The notes beneath the pieces were generated by a model, which saw only the letters and a list, made by a program, of their open reading frames with translations, was not told the DNA's origin and searched no databases. Positions 48,026 to 60,204 of a stretch of DNA of 64,000 nt are shown here, piece after piece. This stretch comes from Ochotona curzoniae (taxonomy: Eukaryota > Chordata > Mammalia > Lagomorpha > Ochotonidae): contig NW_024466459.1 of NCBI RefSeq assembly GCF_017591425.1, positions 9,424,001 to 9,488,000 of the forward strand, written 5' to 3'. A program made the position numbers and the translations under genes. Position 1 is the stretch's first letter; every line of letters starts with the position of its first letter.

Positions 48026-48853
48026 GTAACCATCACTTTCTTCCTTTGGAAATGTAAGAGAAAGGGGGATTCCTGTGGGGAGATCTTGAGGGTGTGGGAG
48101 GAAAGAGCTGGTGACTGAGGGTCTGCGGGGAAGGCCGTTATGTGGGCGCCTGCTGCCCTCACATGCAGCGGAAGCGCGGAAGGCTCCTGCCGGAAGCTGC
48201 AAGGCCCTCTTGCTCGCGGCCCCTGTGCTTATAGCTCCCAGATCCATCTACCCTGCTAAGTGGGCATTGCTCTTGGCCAACCAGGTTTCCAGGCACCAAG
48301 GCGTGCCCTGCAGTTAGCACTAGAGCAAGAGGACTTCCGTACCTCCCTTGCAGCTCCCCCACAGCCTGCGCTGGCATGTCAGCCACAAAGGACACAAGTA
48401 ACTGAGTTCAAGATCAGTACTCGGAGGTCCCTGCAGGCCATTTCCGAGCCTGGCCTTCCTGGCAGTTGGCACGTTTCTGTCTGGTACACTAAGAGCACCC
48501 TGGTTGCTTAGAAGATAGACATGCCGTAATTTATAACTCTGGAGTGCTTGGTACCCTTGACACTGTAGTTTAAGTAAATGCTACTTAAGCAACACAAAAA
48601 AATGAAAGCCAGTTTGGAGAAGAGCTTTTTTAGTGTCTTGGCATAATTACTAATAGTTTTCACCTGCCGTAGCTTTAAGTGGCTGTGACTTTAAGCGCTT
48701 CGCCTCCTCCTGGTAAGCTCCAGCCAGTTGTTCCCCATCTTGTAAATTCAGCCACTCTCCTGGTGGTGACAGTGTAGCAGAGAAGTCTCACAGGTGCAGC
48801 TGCTACAAATGTGGTGAATTATGGTATCCTGGAGCTGGATTGAGTAGTGGCCA
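48026..48853. other. unique intronic sequence
   Basis: No element recognised. Open frames here are short and unmatched. Confidence 0.45.
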
Positions 48854-49032
48854 CCAAGGCCCTGCATGGCACAGCTCCCACAGCCCGAGTCTGCTCCCGC
48901 CAAGGCCCTGCACGACACAGCTCCCACAGCACGCGTCTGCTCCCGCCAAGGCCCTGCACGACACAGCTCCCACAGCCCGAGTCTGCTCCCGCCAAGGCCC
49001 TGCACGACACAGCTCCCACAGCCCGAGTCTGT
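48854..49032. repeat. 46-bp minisatellite, about 3.9 copies
   Basis: Units start at 48854, 48900, 48946 and 48992 with 'ccaaggccctgca' and carry 'cacagctcccacagc'. Copies differ at only a few sites. As 46 is not a multiple of three, similar peptides appear in all three frames. It ends 324 bp before GRB2 transcript exon 4. Confidence 0.97.
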
Positions 49033-49293
49033 GCCCCTTGGGCTCTTAGCAGCAATGACTTTGCCTCCAGCCCATGGACCTCCCTGGCATCTGCCCCTCG
49101 TTGCTAGTCCTGCTATAGCACGGAGACTTTGTCCCCCTGTGTATTCCATACTAACTCAGGTCCTCTGGCCTAGGAAGCCAGCTTGTGAGTGTTTGTATCC
49201 AAGAATGAAGGGCCCACGAGAGTGCCTGATGGGTCCTATCTGGGGGTGGAGTGAAGGGAAGGGCCTTGTGTTGGGGAGCCCCTCCTCTGGTAA

Positions 49294-49479
<186 letters not shown>

Positions 49480-49689
49480 TGAGTGTTTCCGGGTGTCCTG
49501 TCTGCAGTTGGGCTGCCCAGCCAGCTTCGCACAGCCTCCATCCCTGGAGCACCCGTTCAGATACCAACCCCAGCGTCTGCCTCTCGCCTTCTAGAGGAGG
49601 CTGCCAGGAGAGATTGGGGGTGCAGGGAAAGTCATTTAGAACTAGAATCTGTGAAATAGGGCTTTGAATTACATTTCCCTGTGGTTTTT

Positions 49690-49745
49690 TTTTGGGGGGG
49701 GGGGGAATCTTACTGTTCTTTTGCTTTTGTTTGTTTTTTGTTTTG
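49690..49745. repeat. T/G homopolymer and TTTG-rich stretch
   Basis: A T run, a G run and then TTTG repeats. Confidence 0.9.
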
Positions 49746-49964
49746 TTTGTGTTCAGCCCTATTCTGGTTTCTGGTTAATACATTACCATACAGAACTCTC
49801 CTGAGGCATCTTACCAATCACTTCTGTATTTATGCATACTGAGATGCTGGTGATTAGAGTAAATGCATTAAGGTTATGGGTTGCATACAAAATACTTTTT
49901 AAAGTGAGGGTTAGAATTTACAAATAATATAAAGCATAAGACTGTAAAAGTGATTTCATGGGCT

Positions 49965-50286
49965 CAGCGTGATAGCCTCATGGCTAAATCCTTGCCTTGC
50001 AACTGCCAGAATCCTGAACAGGCGCTGGTTCATTTCCTGGCTGTTCTACATCCCATTCAGCTCCCTGCTTATGGTCTGGGAAAGCAGTAGAGATAAGCCC
50101 AAAGTCTTGGGACCCTGCACCCATGTGGGAGACCTGGAAGAGTCTTCTGGCTCCTGGCTCCTAGCTTCAGATCAGCTCAGCTCTGGCTGTTGCAGCTACT
50201 TAGGAGTGAACCAGCTGATGGGAGATAACTCTCTCTTCTTCCCCTCCCCCCCCAAACTCTGTAGATATGACTTTCCAATAAAAATA
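49965..50286 (+). mobile_element. C SINE, forward
   Basis: 'gggctcagcgtgatagcctcatgg' head to 'ccaataaaaataag'. Lies 0.5 kb after GRB2 transcript exon 4. Confidence 0.92.
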
Positions 50287-50525
50287 AGTTATTTTATTTG
50301 AAGGAGAAACAGATCTTCCTGCTGATTCACTCTCCCAGGACATGCAACAGGCAGTGCTAGTCCAGGCTGAAGCCAGGACCCCAGTTCCATCTAGATCTCC
50401 CACACAGGTGACTGGGACTCGAGTAATTAAGCTGTCCTTCTTCCACTGCATCCCAGGATCTATGTTAGCAGGAAGCTGGACTCTAGGAGCAGCACTGGGA
50501 CTCAAGCTGGGCGCTCTGACACAGG
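50287..50525 (-). mobile_element. old C SINE, inverted
   Basis: 'ttattttatttgaaggag' start, 'ttagcaggaagctggactc' and the reversed head. Confidence 0.72.
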
Positions 50526-50671
50526 TGTGGGAGTGTGTCTCTATGCTTCCTGTTAGCGTGCGTCCATCTCTTCCCGTGTGTGTTTGAAGCAAGCAGCTTG
50601 GGACGAGGAGTATGGGCGGTTCATCACCAGGTGGCCAGGACCACCGGAGCAGTCTTTTGTAAAATGTATTT

Positions 50672-50842
50672 GTTAGGACAGGTGCAAATGCATAGCAAGC
50701 TAATCCTTCATCTGTGGCACCAGCATCCTATAAGGGATGACCAGGAAGAATCTCCTGGCTCCCAGCTTTGGATCGACCAAACCCTGGTTATAATGGGCAT
50801 TTAAGGAGTGAAACAGCAAATGAAAGATCTCTGCCTGTAACT
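50672..50842 (+). mobile_element. old C SINE, forward, interrupted
   Basis: 'ggacaggtgcaaatgcatagc' to 'gcaaatgaaagatctctgcc'. The next inverted copy is inserted at its end and its last bases resume at 51148 ('gcctgtaactcttgcag'). Confidence 0.65.
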
Positions 50843-51147
50843 TTTTTTTTTAAAGATTTATTTTATTTTTATTGGAAAGACATATATACAGAAAGGAGGA
50901 GAAACAGAGAGGACAGTCTTCCATTTGATGATTCACTCCCCAGACGGCCACAACTGCTAGAGCTGAACCAGTCTGAAGCCGGGAGCCTGGAGCTTCTTCT
51001 GGGTCTCCCACGTGAGTGCTTTCCCAGGCTACAAGCAGGGAGCTGCATGGGAAAGGGAGCTACCAGGATTAGAACTGGTGCCCGTATGCAATCTTGGCGC
51101 ATGCAAAGCAAGGACTTTAGCCACTAGCCCACTTCTCTGGGCCCCCA
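50843..51147 (-). mobile_element. C SINE, inverted, with target-site duplication
   Basis: 'gcctgtaact' at 50833-50842 is repeated at 51148-51157. Confidence 0.93.
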
Positions 51148-51164
51148 GCCTGTAACTCTTGCAG

Positions 51165-51432
51165 GTGAAATAAATGTAAAAGGTGGAGTTAGGAAGAAGG
51201 AGAAATAGAGGGGAGAGATTTTCCATCCACTGGTTCACTCCACAAATGGCTGCAGTGGAGGTGCCAGGCTGAAGCCAGGCACCCAGAACTTCTTCCAAGT
51301 CTCCCGTGTATGTGGCAGGGGCCCAAGCACTTGGGCCATCTTCCAGTGCTTTCCCAGGTGCATCAGCAGGGAGCTGGGTAGGAAGTGGAGTGGAGCAGCA
51401 GGGATTGAACCAGCACCCAGAAAGCATGAAAC
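51165..51432 (-). mobile_element. old C SINE, inverted
   Basis: 'gaaataaatgtaaaaggtgg' start, 'gggcccaagcacttgggcc' and 'ggattgaaccagcacccag' in order. Confidence 0.82.
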
Positions 51433-52134
51433 TGCCTTTACCAACACAGATGGTTTCACAAAGCAGGTTTGAGAATCAGCAGCCTCAGAAACGTGTCTCG
51501 TACCTAAGGTGATTTGTTGTGATGCGGCATCGTAGCCAGCAGAGCACTTCCTGGGGCCCTGTGCGCTTGAGGAAGCCGCTGTGTAGCGCCGCTGGTGTGG
51601 GTCCCTGCAGCCAGTGCAGAGTCGGCTCTTCCATGGGCCGCTCTCTGTAACATTCCACCACATGCCATCTCCTTCTCACCCCGTGGGAGAAAACAGTGCA
51701 GTAGGCACCTCTTTACCACGATTGTACTTCCGATGAGTAACTGTGCTGCAGATGCTGTGATTGGAAAATTCCAGAAACAAGCAATTCAAGTGATAAGTGA
51801 CGTTTATTTTTGTGTATTTGTTTTAATTTTTTAAAGATTGTATTGCTAATTACTTATTGTACCTTACTAACTAAACCTTATCATAGGAGTGTAGGAGAAA
51901 GCAGTGTATCTGCCCACTGTCTCAGGCATTCACTGGGAATCTTGGTCCGCCACCACACACCCACATACCCTGGGCAATGGGGAGGTGGTAGGCACCCCAG
52001 GACCCTCAGTTGTCTTTCCCAGCATTGGGAGTTCAGTACTCTGGCTTCCTTGAAGCCCAGTGCTGCCACCTGCTGAATGTTTTTAAGAAACGACAGCTTC
52101 TTTAGCCTTAACTATTAAAGGAGGACTTTTTTTC
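51433..52134. other. unique intronic sequence
   Basis: Nothing recognised. Confidence 0.45.
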
Positions 52135-52315
52135 CCTGTAAGATTTACTTGTTTGAAAGAATTACACAGAGAGGGTTCTTCTATCCGCTAGTTCCGTTCC
52201 CAGCTGATTGCAGTAGCCCAAAACTGAGCCAAGCTGAAGCCAGGAGCTTGCACTTGGGTAGCAGGGCCAGTGTTGTAGCTGGTAGCTTTATGCACTACAC
52301 CACAGCATCAACCTT
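52135..52315 (-). mobile_element. old C SINE, inverted, internally shortened
   Basis: 'gtaagatttacttgtttgaaag' start to 'actacaccacagcatcaacc'. Confidence 0.75.
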
Positions 52316-53597
<1,282 letters not shown>

Positions 53598-53926
53598 GCA
53601 TCCAGAAGAGCTTATTTAAAGGAAGTGCGAACACACAGCGGAGTGACCGCCCAGAGGAAGTACTTGCTGGCCCGTGAGCAGCCTGCGCTGGAGCGCGGGA
53701 CCCCTGGCTGCGGCTTGGCGCCACGGTGACTCTTACTTGGGTTGGAACTTTGGGGGGAGGGAGGGGTGTTGGATATAAAATTGCCAAAACTTACCTATTA
53801 AGAAGAGTTTTTATTACAAATTTTCACCACTGCTCCTGTTCTCCCCTCATCGTTTTTTCGTCTTTTTTTCTCCTGTCCTTCAGTGCATGACCTTTCAGGC
53901 CGCATATAGTCCTAGCTGATGCCTAT

Positions 53927-53932
53927 AATAAA
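53927..53932 (+). promoter_or_regulatory. GRB2: proximal poly(A) signal AATAAA
   Basis: AATAAA 330 bases after the stop, followed within about 30 bases by a GT-rich stretch (GTGGGCTGGTATTTTCT), the usual layout of a used site. It would give a short 3' UTR. Early descriptions of GRB2 mRNA report a short and a long transcript, which fits. Use in this species is inferred. Confidence 0.6.
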
Positions 53933-55302
53933 AGAAAAGAAACCAAGTGGGCTGGTATTTTCTCTATGCAAAAAGTCTGCTTCAGGTGGACCAACTGACA
54001 GATGAATGGCCACTTCTGTGTTCTTGGTTTACAGGCGGGCAGCTCGAGGCCCCTTCTGTCCAGCCTATGCTGGCGTTGGGGTGGGGGCTGCCGCCTCAGG
54101 CCGGTGTCAGGAGCGGGGGGAGGAAGGTGTGTGCTACCCGCCCTCCTCTGCTTCCTGCCAGTGGGACTGACAGCCACCGCACCTGCCTCTACTCTGCCAC
54201 TCCCCAGATGGTGTCACTGCGCATGTCCCCCCCACCCCGCCAAGCCCTGTCCCCCATTTCCAGGTTGCTGTGAGTGCGGCGTTTAATCTGCTGTGTTTTG
54301 CAACAAGGTAAAGGTGGTCCTGCGCTTCTCGGCCAGGCTGTGTCTTGCTCAGTGGGAATGCTTTTCCTTCCGGGGAGGGGAGCGCATGGGCCTTCCCCGC
54401 CTGTGCAAAGCTGAAAGACCCAGGCTCAGCACTGAGAGCTGAGTTCAGGGGTGCTCTGGCCTCTGGGAGACAGAGCTAGCTCAGCTAGGCCGCAGTCCTC
54501 CCACGGTTTGCTGGATCTAGCCAAGAGTCACAATCCTTGACTCTAGGATTTCCAGAGCCACGCCCCCAGACTTCCACGCCGAGACACAGGAGAGCCGTGG
54601 AGGAAGTGCTGTGAGGCCCATCCTGAATGATACCAGGTTTTACAGGCCCAGCACTAGCCCGAGAGTGAGAGACTTGCATTGTTTCTGGGTCGTAACTAAA
54701 CTCAGGTGCTGGTGCTCACCTGGGCCGGGAACCCGAGGGCAGAGGGAGGTTCCGGGTCCCGCTCCCTGCGGGCTGTGCTCATAGCTGCTCCACACCTCCC
54801 CACCCCTGCAGCAGTCCCTGAGACAGGGAGCGGGGAGGGGAAGGGCTGGGAGGGCTGGAGACCCAGGCAGCCGCCAGGCGATGATCTCCCTGCCGGTCTT
54901 GGGTCCTTTCTCCTCCCTTGTAGCTTACACTCGCGGGAGCGGCCTCTTTTCTTTTCCCCAGGGACAGAAATGGGATCACTTCCTTTGGGGGTCACTAGAT
55001 CCCTTGAAACTCTGTGTCAGGCATCAGTGGACTGTCCCTGGCCTCAGCCTGCGCCCCTGGAGGTGCGCCCTCCACTCCCCACTCAGCCCTGCCCCGCCCA
55101 CACACACCCTGCCTCCCCCTGCCTTTGGCCAGGAAGCATGCTCTCCCCTCCCCTGCTCCCCTGCCGTACTGCTGACCCCAGGAATGGCTGGCAGCGTCCA
55201 CACCTGGACCATTTGATTGTTTTCCTTTGGCATTGGTGTGTATCATGAAGCCTTGCTAAACTAAGTTTTGTGTGTATATATTTAAAAACAAATCCATGTT
55301 TA

Positions 55303-55308
55303 AATAAA
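55303..55308 (+). promoter_or_regulatory. GRB2: distal poly(A) signal AATAAA (first of two)
   Basis: AATAAA in an AT-rich stretch at the end of the GC-rich 3' UTR. The sequence just after it is less GT/T-rich than after the next signal, so it may be the weaker of the pair. Confidence 0.5.
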
Positions 55309-55374
55309 AAGACCTATGTACCTAATCCTTTAACTTTGCGGGTAGCATTTGGTAGGTAGTGATTAACTGTGAAT

Positions 55375-55380
55375 AATAAA
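55375..55380 (+). promoter_or_regulatory. GRB2: distal poly(A) signal AATAAA (second of two)
   Basis: AATAAA followed about 25 bases later by a T-rich element (TCCTTTTTTCTCCCTC), which suits cleavage near 55395-55400. I take this as the main gene end. Confidence 0.65.
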
Positions 55381-55400
55381 CATACGTTGAATTCTTCACT

Positions 55401-55791
55401 CTGCGTCCTTTTTTCTCCCTCTAGCTTCATTTTAAAAGTTGAAAACTGTAAGGTGTGGGTCAGGGCAGTGGGAACCTGAGGGGTTGTGGGGGGCTTGACA
55501 CTGCAGACACAGAGCCCCCCGGCCCAGGACAGTGCGGCGGAAGTGCAGACAAGAGACCTGTTGTGTCTGATGTGGACAGACCACAGGACACAGAGAGGAA
55601 GTTGGTGTGGACCAGGAGCGTTCGGGGACAGCACTGAGCTGTTTTGGACAGCTGTTTGCAGACAGCTGCAGGGAAGGGGCTGCAGGCTGCTCCAGGGCTG
55701 AGAGAGACTGGTCTGTCCAGTAGGTTCCCTTCAGGGTGACTGGTTCAACTGTACACGTCACTAGCCGCCGTGGACCGACCAGGTAGACATT
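55401..55791. other. intergenic sequence after GRB2
   Basis: GC-rich, no recognised element. Could include weak read-through or termination sequence. Confidence 0.4.
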
Positions 55792-55804
55792 AGAAATTGA
55801 ACAA

Positions 55805-56137
55805 CAGGGCCCGGCGCAGTGGCACAGTGGTTAAGATCCTCGCCTTGCACGCCCGGGATCCCCTATGGGTGCTGGTTCTAATCCCGGCAGCCCCACTTCC
55901 CATCCAGCTCCCTGCCTGTGTCCCGAGAAAGCAGTCAAGGTTGGCCCAAAGCCTTGGGATCCTGCACCCGCGTGGGAGACCCGGAAGAGGCTCCTGGCTT
56001 CGGATCGGCATAGCATCGGCCGTTGCGGTCACTTGCGGAATGAATCATCGGACAGAAGATCTTGCTCTCTGTCTCTCCTCCTCTCTGTATATCCGCCTTT
56101 CCAATAAAATAAATCTTTAAAAAAAAAAAAAAAAGAA
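55805..56137 (+). mobile_element. young C SINE, forward, with exact target-site duplication
   Basis: Flanked by 'agaaattgaacaa' at 55792-55804 and 56138-56150. The first element after the GRB2 3' UTR. Confidence 0.96.
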
Positions 56138-56221
56138 AGAAATTGAACAAAAAAAAAAAAAACAGCCAAGGGATTTCCTCTTGTGTTATCTACTTTGGAT
56201 GCAGCGAATTGTTTTAAAGTT

Positions 56222-56520
56222 AGTGGGGCCAACGCCATAGCGTGCATGCTAAGCTTCTATCACCTATAGTGCCAGCATCCGTATGGCTGCCTGTCCGAGT
56301 CTCTGCTGCTTCACTTTGCATCCAGTTCCATGTTTGTGGCCTGGGAGAGCGGAGGAGGATCTTGTTGAAGTCCTTGGGACCTGCATCTGCATGAGAGACC
56401 CAGATGGAGCTCTGGCTGCCAGATTTGGATTAGCTCAGCTCTGGTTGTTGCAGCATTTGGAGAATAAAACAGCGGATTGAAGATCTGTCTGTGAAATCTT
56501 TCAAATAAAAATCTTTATTT
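56222..56520 (+). mobile_element. old C SINE, forward
   Basis: 'gtggggccaacgccatagcg' head to 'tctttcaaataaaaatctt'. Confidence 0.82.
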
Positions 56521-56765
56521 AAAAAAGTTATCTCAAAGGCAAAATGACAGGGAGAGTTTCCGTTGGCCAGTGACTCCGCAAATGTCCTACAAACCAGCGC
56601 AGGGCCAGTCCAAAGCTGGGAACCAGGAGCTCCCTTTGCGTCTCCTGCAGGAGGAATACAAACTTGCACTGGAGCCATCATCCACTGCTTCCCTCGCGTC
56701 TAACAGGAAGCTGGCTTGAAAGCAGGGTAGCCTAAGACTTGAGCTAGCTGCTCCTGGGGTGGGGC
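56521..56765 (-). mobile_element. old C SINE, inverted
   Basis: 'ttatctcaaaggcaaaatgac' start and 'aacaggaagctggcttgaaagc' in order. Confidence 0.65.
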
Positions 56766-56925
56766 CCACTCCTACTGGGGTTTGGACGCCAGGCTGAGGG
56801 TGCCACTTCCCTCTCCTGCAGGGAGCTTTAGGTCCCCAGCACCCCCATCCTGAGCTGAGTGGAGCCTCGCACCCACACACCCTAACCAAGGCTTCTTTTG
56901 ATTGCTTGCTTTAGAATTAACAGGG

Positions 56926-57220
56926 AGGGCCCAGCACAGTGACCTAGCAGCTAAAATCTTTGCCTTGAATGCACCGGGATCCCATATGGGCACTGTCTCT
57001 AATCCCGGCAGCTCCACTTCCCATCCTGCTTGTGGCCTGGGAGGGTAGTTGAGAACAGCCCAAACCCTGGGAACCCTGCACCCATGTGGGAGACCTGGAA
57101 GAAGTTCCTGACTCCTGGCTTTGGATCGGCTCAGCTCCAACCATTATGGTCACTTGGGGAGTGAATCATCAGACAGAAGATCTTCCTCTCTGCCTTTCCA
57201 ATAAAAAATGAGTCTGTAAG
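56926..57220 (+). mobile_element. C SINE, forward
   Basis: 'gagggcccagcacagtgacctagc' head to 'gcctttccaataaaaaatg'. Confidence 0.92.
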
Positions 57221-57420
57221 AAAAATTAACGGGGAAATTGCTGCTGCTGTTTGTAGTCCTCAGTTGATCACAGAGCACATGGTGGCACATACCTTCCTGT
57301 CCTGTCATTTCTGGGAAGGAACCTGAAGGCTCGCACATCCACCAGCACTTCTGGCTGTGCAGTGAACCAAGAGATGGGGAAGGGCTGGGGAGCAGTGGCC
57401 TGGGGTCACCCTGACCTTGA

Positions 57421-57669
57421 GCTTCGAAGGCCTTGCTGGTCGTTGGCTCAATCAACTGGCATGTTTACAAGCACCCATTGTCCTACAGGGGGTGGGGACG
57501 GATGGCCCTGGGTACCTCTCTGAGTAGCTTTGGAAACTACTTGAACCGTGTGCCCCTGAGTTACCGGACAGGCGCAGTGGCCACCACCACTCCTGAGGCA
57601 GCTGAGTGCTATACCAGCATTGACAACCGAGGCACAATCAGCAGGCATTACAGCTTTGATCGCCGTTAG
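57421..57669 (+). CDS. unidentified open frame, possible exon or retrocopy remnant
   Basis: The frame is open from the codon after TGA at 57418 to TAG at 57667-57669. An acceptor-like 'attgtcctacag' ends at 57489, after which the peptide reads in normal-looking composition: SSFGNYLNRVPLSYRTG, a TTTPEAAECY stretch and ISRHYSFDRR at the end. It is not SINE-derived, unlike almost every other open frame here. There is no ATG near the start of the frame, no clear donor, and no poly(A) tail. I do not recognise the protein. It may be a terminal exon, a decayed retrocopy fragment, or chance; the first two are somewhat favoured by its composition. Confidence 0.3.
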   Translation, partial: ASKALLVVGSINWHVYKHPLSYRGWGRMALGTSLSSFGNYLNRVPLSYRTGAVATTTPEAAECYTSIDNRGTISRHYSFDRR

Positions 57670-57754
57670 AACAGAGTGCAGTGTGTGCTGACAGCACTAA
57701 TGGTGATATTGATTCGACCATTTAGGCTCAAAACCTCTCAGATACTTTTAAATA

Positions 57755-57845
57755 TATGTATTGATTGAAAGGCAGGCTAAGAGGGAAAGATCAGCCATCC
57801 CATGGTTCTGTTAGGAACTGTGCTCCGGTGCCAGCTTCCCAGACA
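57755..57845 (-). mobile_element. C SINE tail fragment, inverted
   Basis: 'gtattgattgaaaggcaggc' and 'agccatcccatggttc' only; the rest is replaced by the next element. Confidence 0.5.
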
Positions 57846-57846
57846 G

Positions 57847-57882
<36 letters not shown>
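57847..57882. repeat. (TG)n(AG)n microsatellite
   Basis: About eleven TG units followed by AG units. Confidence 0.96.
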
Positions 57883-57883
<1 letters not shown>

Positions 57884-58178
57884 TTTATTCTTATTGGAAA
57901 GACAGATCTGCAGAAAGAAGGACAGAGAAAGATTCTCCATCTGCTGGTCACTATTCAAGTGGCTGCAACAGCCAGAATTGAGCCAATCTGAATCCAGGAC
58001 CCAGGAGTTTGAGTTTCCCATGTGGGTGCAGGGTTCCAAGGCTTTGAGCTGTCCTCTGCTGCTTTCCCAAGGAGCTGGAAGGGAAGTGGAGCATCCCATA
58101 CATGAACTAGCACTCATATGGGATCCTGGTGCTTAAATGAAGAAGGTTAGCTAGTTGAGCCATTACATCGGACCACCA
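57883..58178 (-). mobile_element. C SINE, inverted
   Basis: 'agatttattcttattggaaag' start to 'gagccattacatcggacc'. Confidence 0.87.
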
Positions 58179-58204
58179 AACATTCCTGTTAAGACTAATG
58201 GCAT

Positions 58205-58480
58205 TAGGAGCCCAACATCGTAGTGCAGTGGATTAAGCCATTGCCTTTGATGTCAGCATCCCATGTAAGCACTGGTTCAAGTCCTGGCTCCACTTCCTAT
58301 TGAACTCCCTGCTAATGCAGTTGGAAAAGCAGCACAACATGGCCCAAGTGCTTGGGCCCCTGAACAAAGATGGAGTTGGCCCAGCCCAGCCGTTGCAACC
58401 ATTCAAGAAGTGAACCAATAGATGGAAGATCCCTCTCTAATTCTGCCTTCCAAACAATTCAACAGATCTTTAACAAAAAT
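58205..58480 (+). mobile_element. old C SINE, forward
   Basis: 'aggagcccaacatcgtagtgc' head to 'gatccctctctaattctgcc'. Confidence 0.8.
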
Positions 58481-58519
58481 TGCAGTGAACTAAAAAAAAA
58501 AAAAATTTTTTTTTTTAAA

Positions 58520-59155
58520 TTGCTGAAACTGGAGACTGGATTCCTGCTCAGGCAGGAACGTCACGGGGCCCTAAGGGCAGGAAGGAGTCTTACAGCTCTC
58601 CTGGGAGCTGTGTCTCCCACAGGCCCACGTCCTCAGCACAGTGAGCGCTCACTTGCACGGGGGCACAGGGTGGAGCGCCGGGCCCTGCCTCTGTGCCTCT
58701 CCCTCATGCTGTGTAGCAATAACCCCGGGTGTCGAGTGACTGCGTCTCTCTTCACCCCTCATAGACTGGTGGTCAGCCACTCCTCACCCCGGGCCATGTG
58801 GCGTCTGTTCTTCCAGCACAGGCCTTGGGCCCCCCCCAAGCGAGAGGCAGGTGCCCAGGGTGGGGAGGGGCATTGTAACCCATGGCCTGCCCTCTTCGCG
58901 GGGCATGGTGGGCACCGCTGCAAGTCAGACTGAAACTGGAAATCACCGCCTGGGGCCTCTGGTCTCCTTGCGGACACATTTCTCCGGTAGAGATTTGGCT
59001 GAGGGGATTTCAGAGAGGAAGTGTGAAGGTTTGCCACCCACAGGGGTGGGGACCTGGGGACAGTTGGGACTTGACCAGGGTAAGTGGGTCAGACAGTGTG
59101 GTTTTGTTAGAGCAGTGGAGGTAGGAATGAGCAAGCTGCTTGGAGACTAAAGGGC
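58520..59155. other. intergenic GC-rich sequence
   Basis: No repeat or gene recognised; open frames on both strands without family resemblance. Confidence 0.4.
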
Positions 59156-59157
59156 AG

Positions 59158-59484
59158 GCCGGTGGGCATTTAGCCCAGCAGTTGAGACACGCATGTCCCC
59201 TGTCCAAGCCTGGATCAAGAGTCAGCTCTTGGAGTCAGCACCAGAGCATAAGGCCTTAAGTCTCCACCTGCTGTGCCAGCATACCAAATGGCCTCCAGTC
59301 CCAGTCCTAGCTGCTCTGCTTCCAATCCAGTACCTTGTTATGTGCCTGGGAAAGCAACAAAGGATGGCCAAAGTGCTTGGGTCCCTGCACCCATGTGAGA
59401 GACCAAGAAGCTCTCAGCTCCTAACTTTGGACCCACCTAGCTCTGGCTGATGTGGTCATTTAAAGAGTGAATTAGTGCATGGAA

Positions 59485-59528
<44 letters not shown>

Positions 59529-59575
59529 GTAATTCCTCCTTTCAAATCAATCAGTTAATAAAAATCTAAAAAAAA
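59158..59575 (+). mobile_element. old C SINE, forward, with expanded CT tract
   Basis: 'ggtgggcatttagcccagcag' head to 'cctttcaaatcaatcagttaat'. Longer than normal, partly because of the CT run and an extra segment near the head. Confidence 0.72.
59487..59529. repeat. (CT)n microsatellite
   Basis: About twenty CT units, one interruption. Confidence 0.97.
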
Positions 59576-59715
59576 AAAAATGTGGGTCCTAGGGCAGGGT
59601 AGCTAGGTCTGGGGGGGGGAGCCAGATGGGGGCTCATTCACTCACTCTCTCCCACCCCAATTAAAAAAGAAGAAAGAAAAGAAAGGACTGGTCCTTTGCT
59701 GTGACTTCCCATCTT

Positions 59716-60058
59716 TTTTTTTTTTTTTAAGATTTATTTGTTTTTTTTTTTATTGCAAAGTCAGATATACACAGAGGAGGAGAGACAGAGAGGAAGATCT
59801 TCCATCTGAAGATTCATTCTCCAAGCGACCACAACACCTGGTGCTGCACTGATGTGAAGCCAGGAGCCAGGAACCTCTTCTGGGTCTCCCACGCGGGTGC
59901 AAGATCCCAAAGCCTGGGGCTGTCCTCGACTGCTCTCCCAGGCCACAAGCAGGGAGCTGGATGGGAAGTGGAGCTGCTGGGATTAGAACCAGCGCCCGTA
60001 TGGGATCCCGGCACGTTCAAGGTGAGGACTTTAGCTGCTAGGCCACCACAGCAGGCCC
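59716..60058 (-). mobile_element. C SINE, inverted, with target-site duplication
   Basis: Flanked by 'gtgactt(c/t)ccatctt' at 59701-59715 and 60059-60073, one mismatch. Confidence 0.95.
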
Positions 60059-60204
60059 GTGACTTTCCATCTTGCCTCGTGATCACTTCCTCCTCTCATC
60101 CAGGCAAGCTTGAATGTACCCCAAAGGTGCTCACCAGAGGGACTCCTTGCTCCTCAACCTCCACAAGTGAGAGCTAAAAGAAGCAGGACCCAGCCTGGGG
60201 TGCA

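Larger units (their letters stand above)
53598..55400 (+). other. GRB2: GRB2 3' UTR
   Basis: About 1.8 kb between the TAA stop and the last poly(A) signal. It contains no SINE that I can recognise, in sharp contrast with sequence on both sides, which fits purifying pressure or a transcribed-exon bias. The middle (about 54000-55150) is GC-rich; the first 350 bases and the last 200 are AT-rich. Open frames inside it (for example 54706-55248) show no family resemblance. The end point is inferred from the signal at 55375 followed by a T-rich stretch. Confidence 0.85.

Noticed and set aside
48854..49032. Regular repeats suggesting a CRISPR array
   Set aside because: Units are contiguous with no unique spacers, in a vertebrate intron; this is a minisatellite.
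54706..55248. 180-residue frame after GRB2
   Set aside because: It lies inside the 3' UTR, is proline-rich from GC content, and has no recognisable domain.
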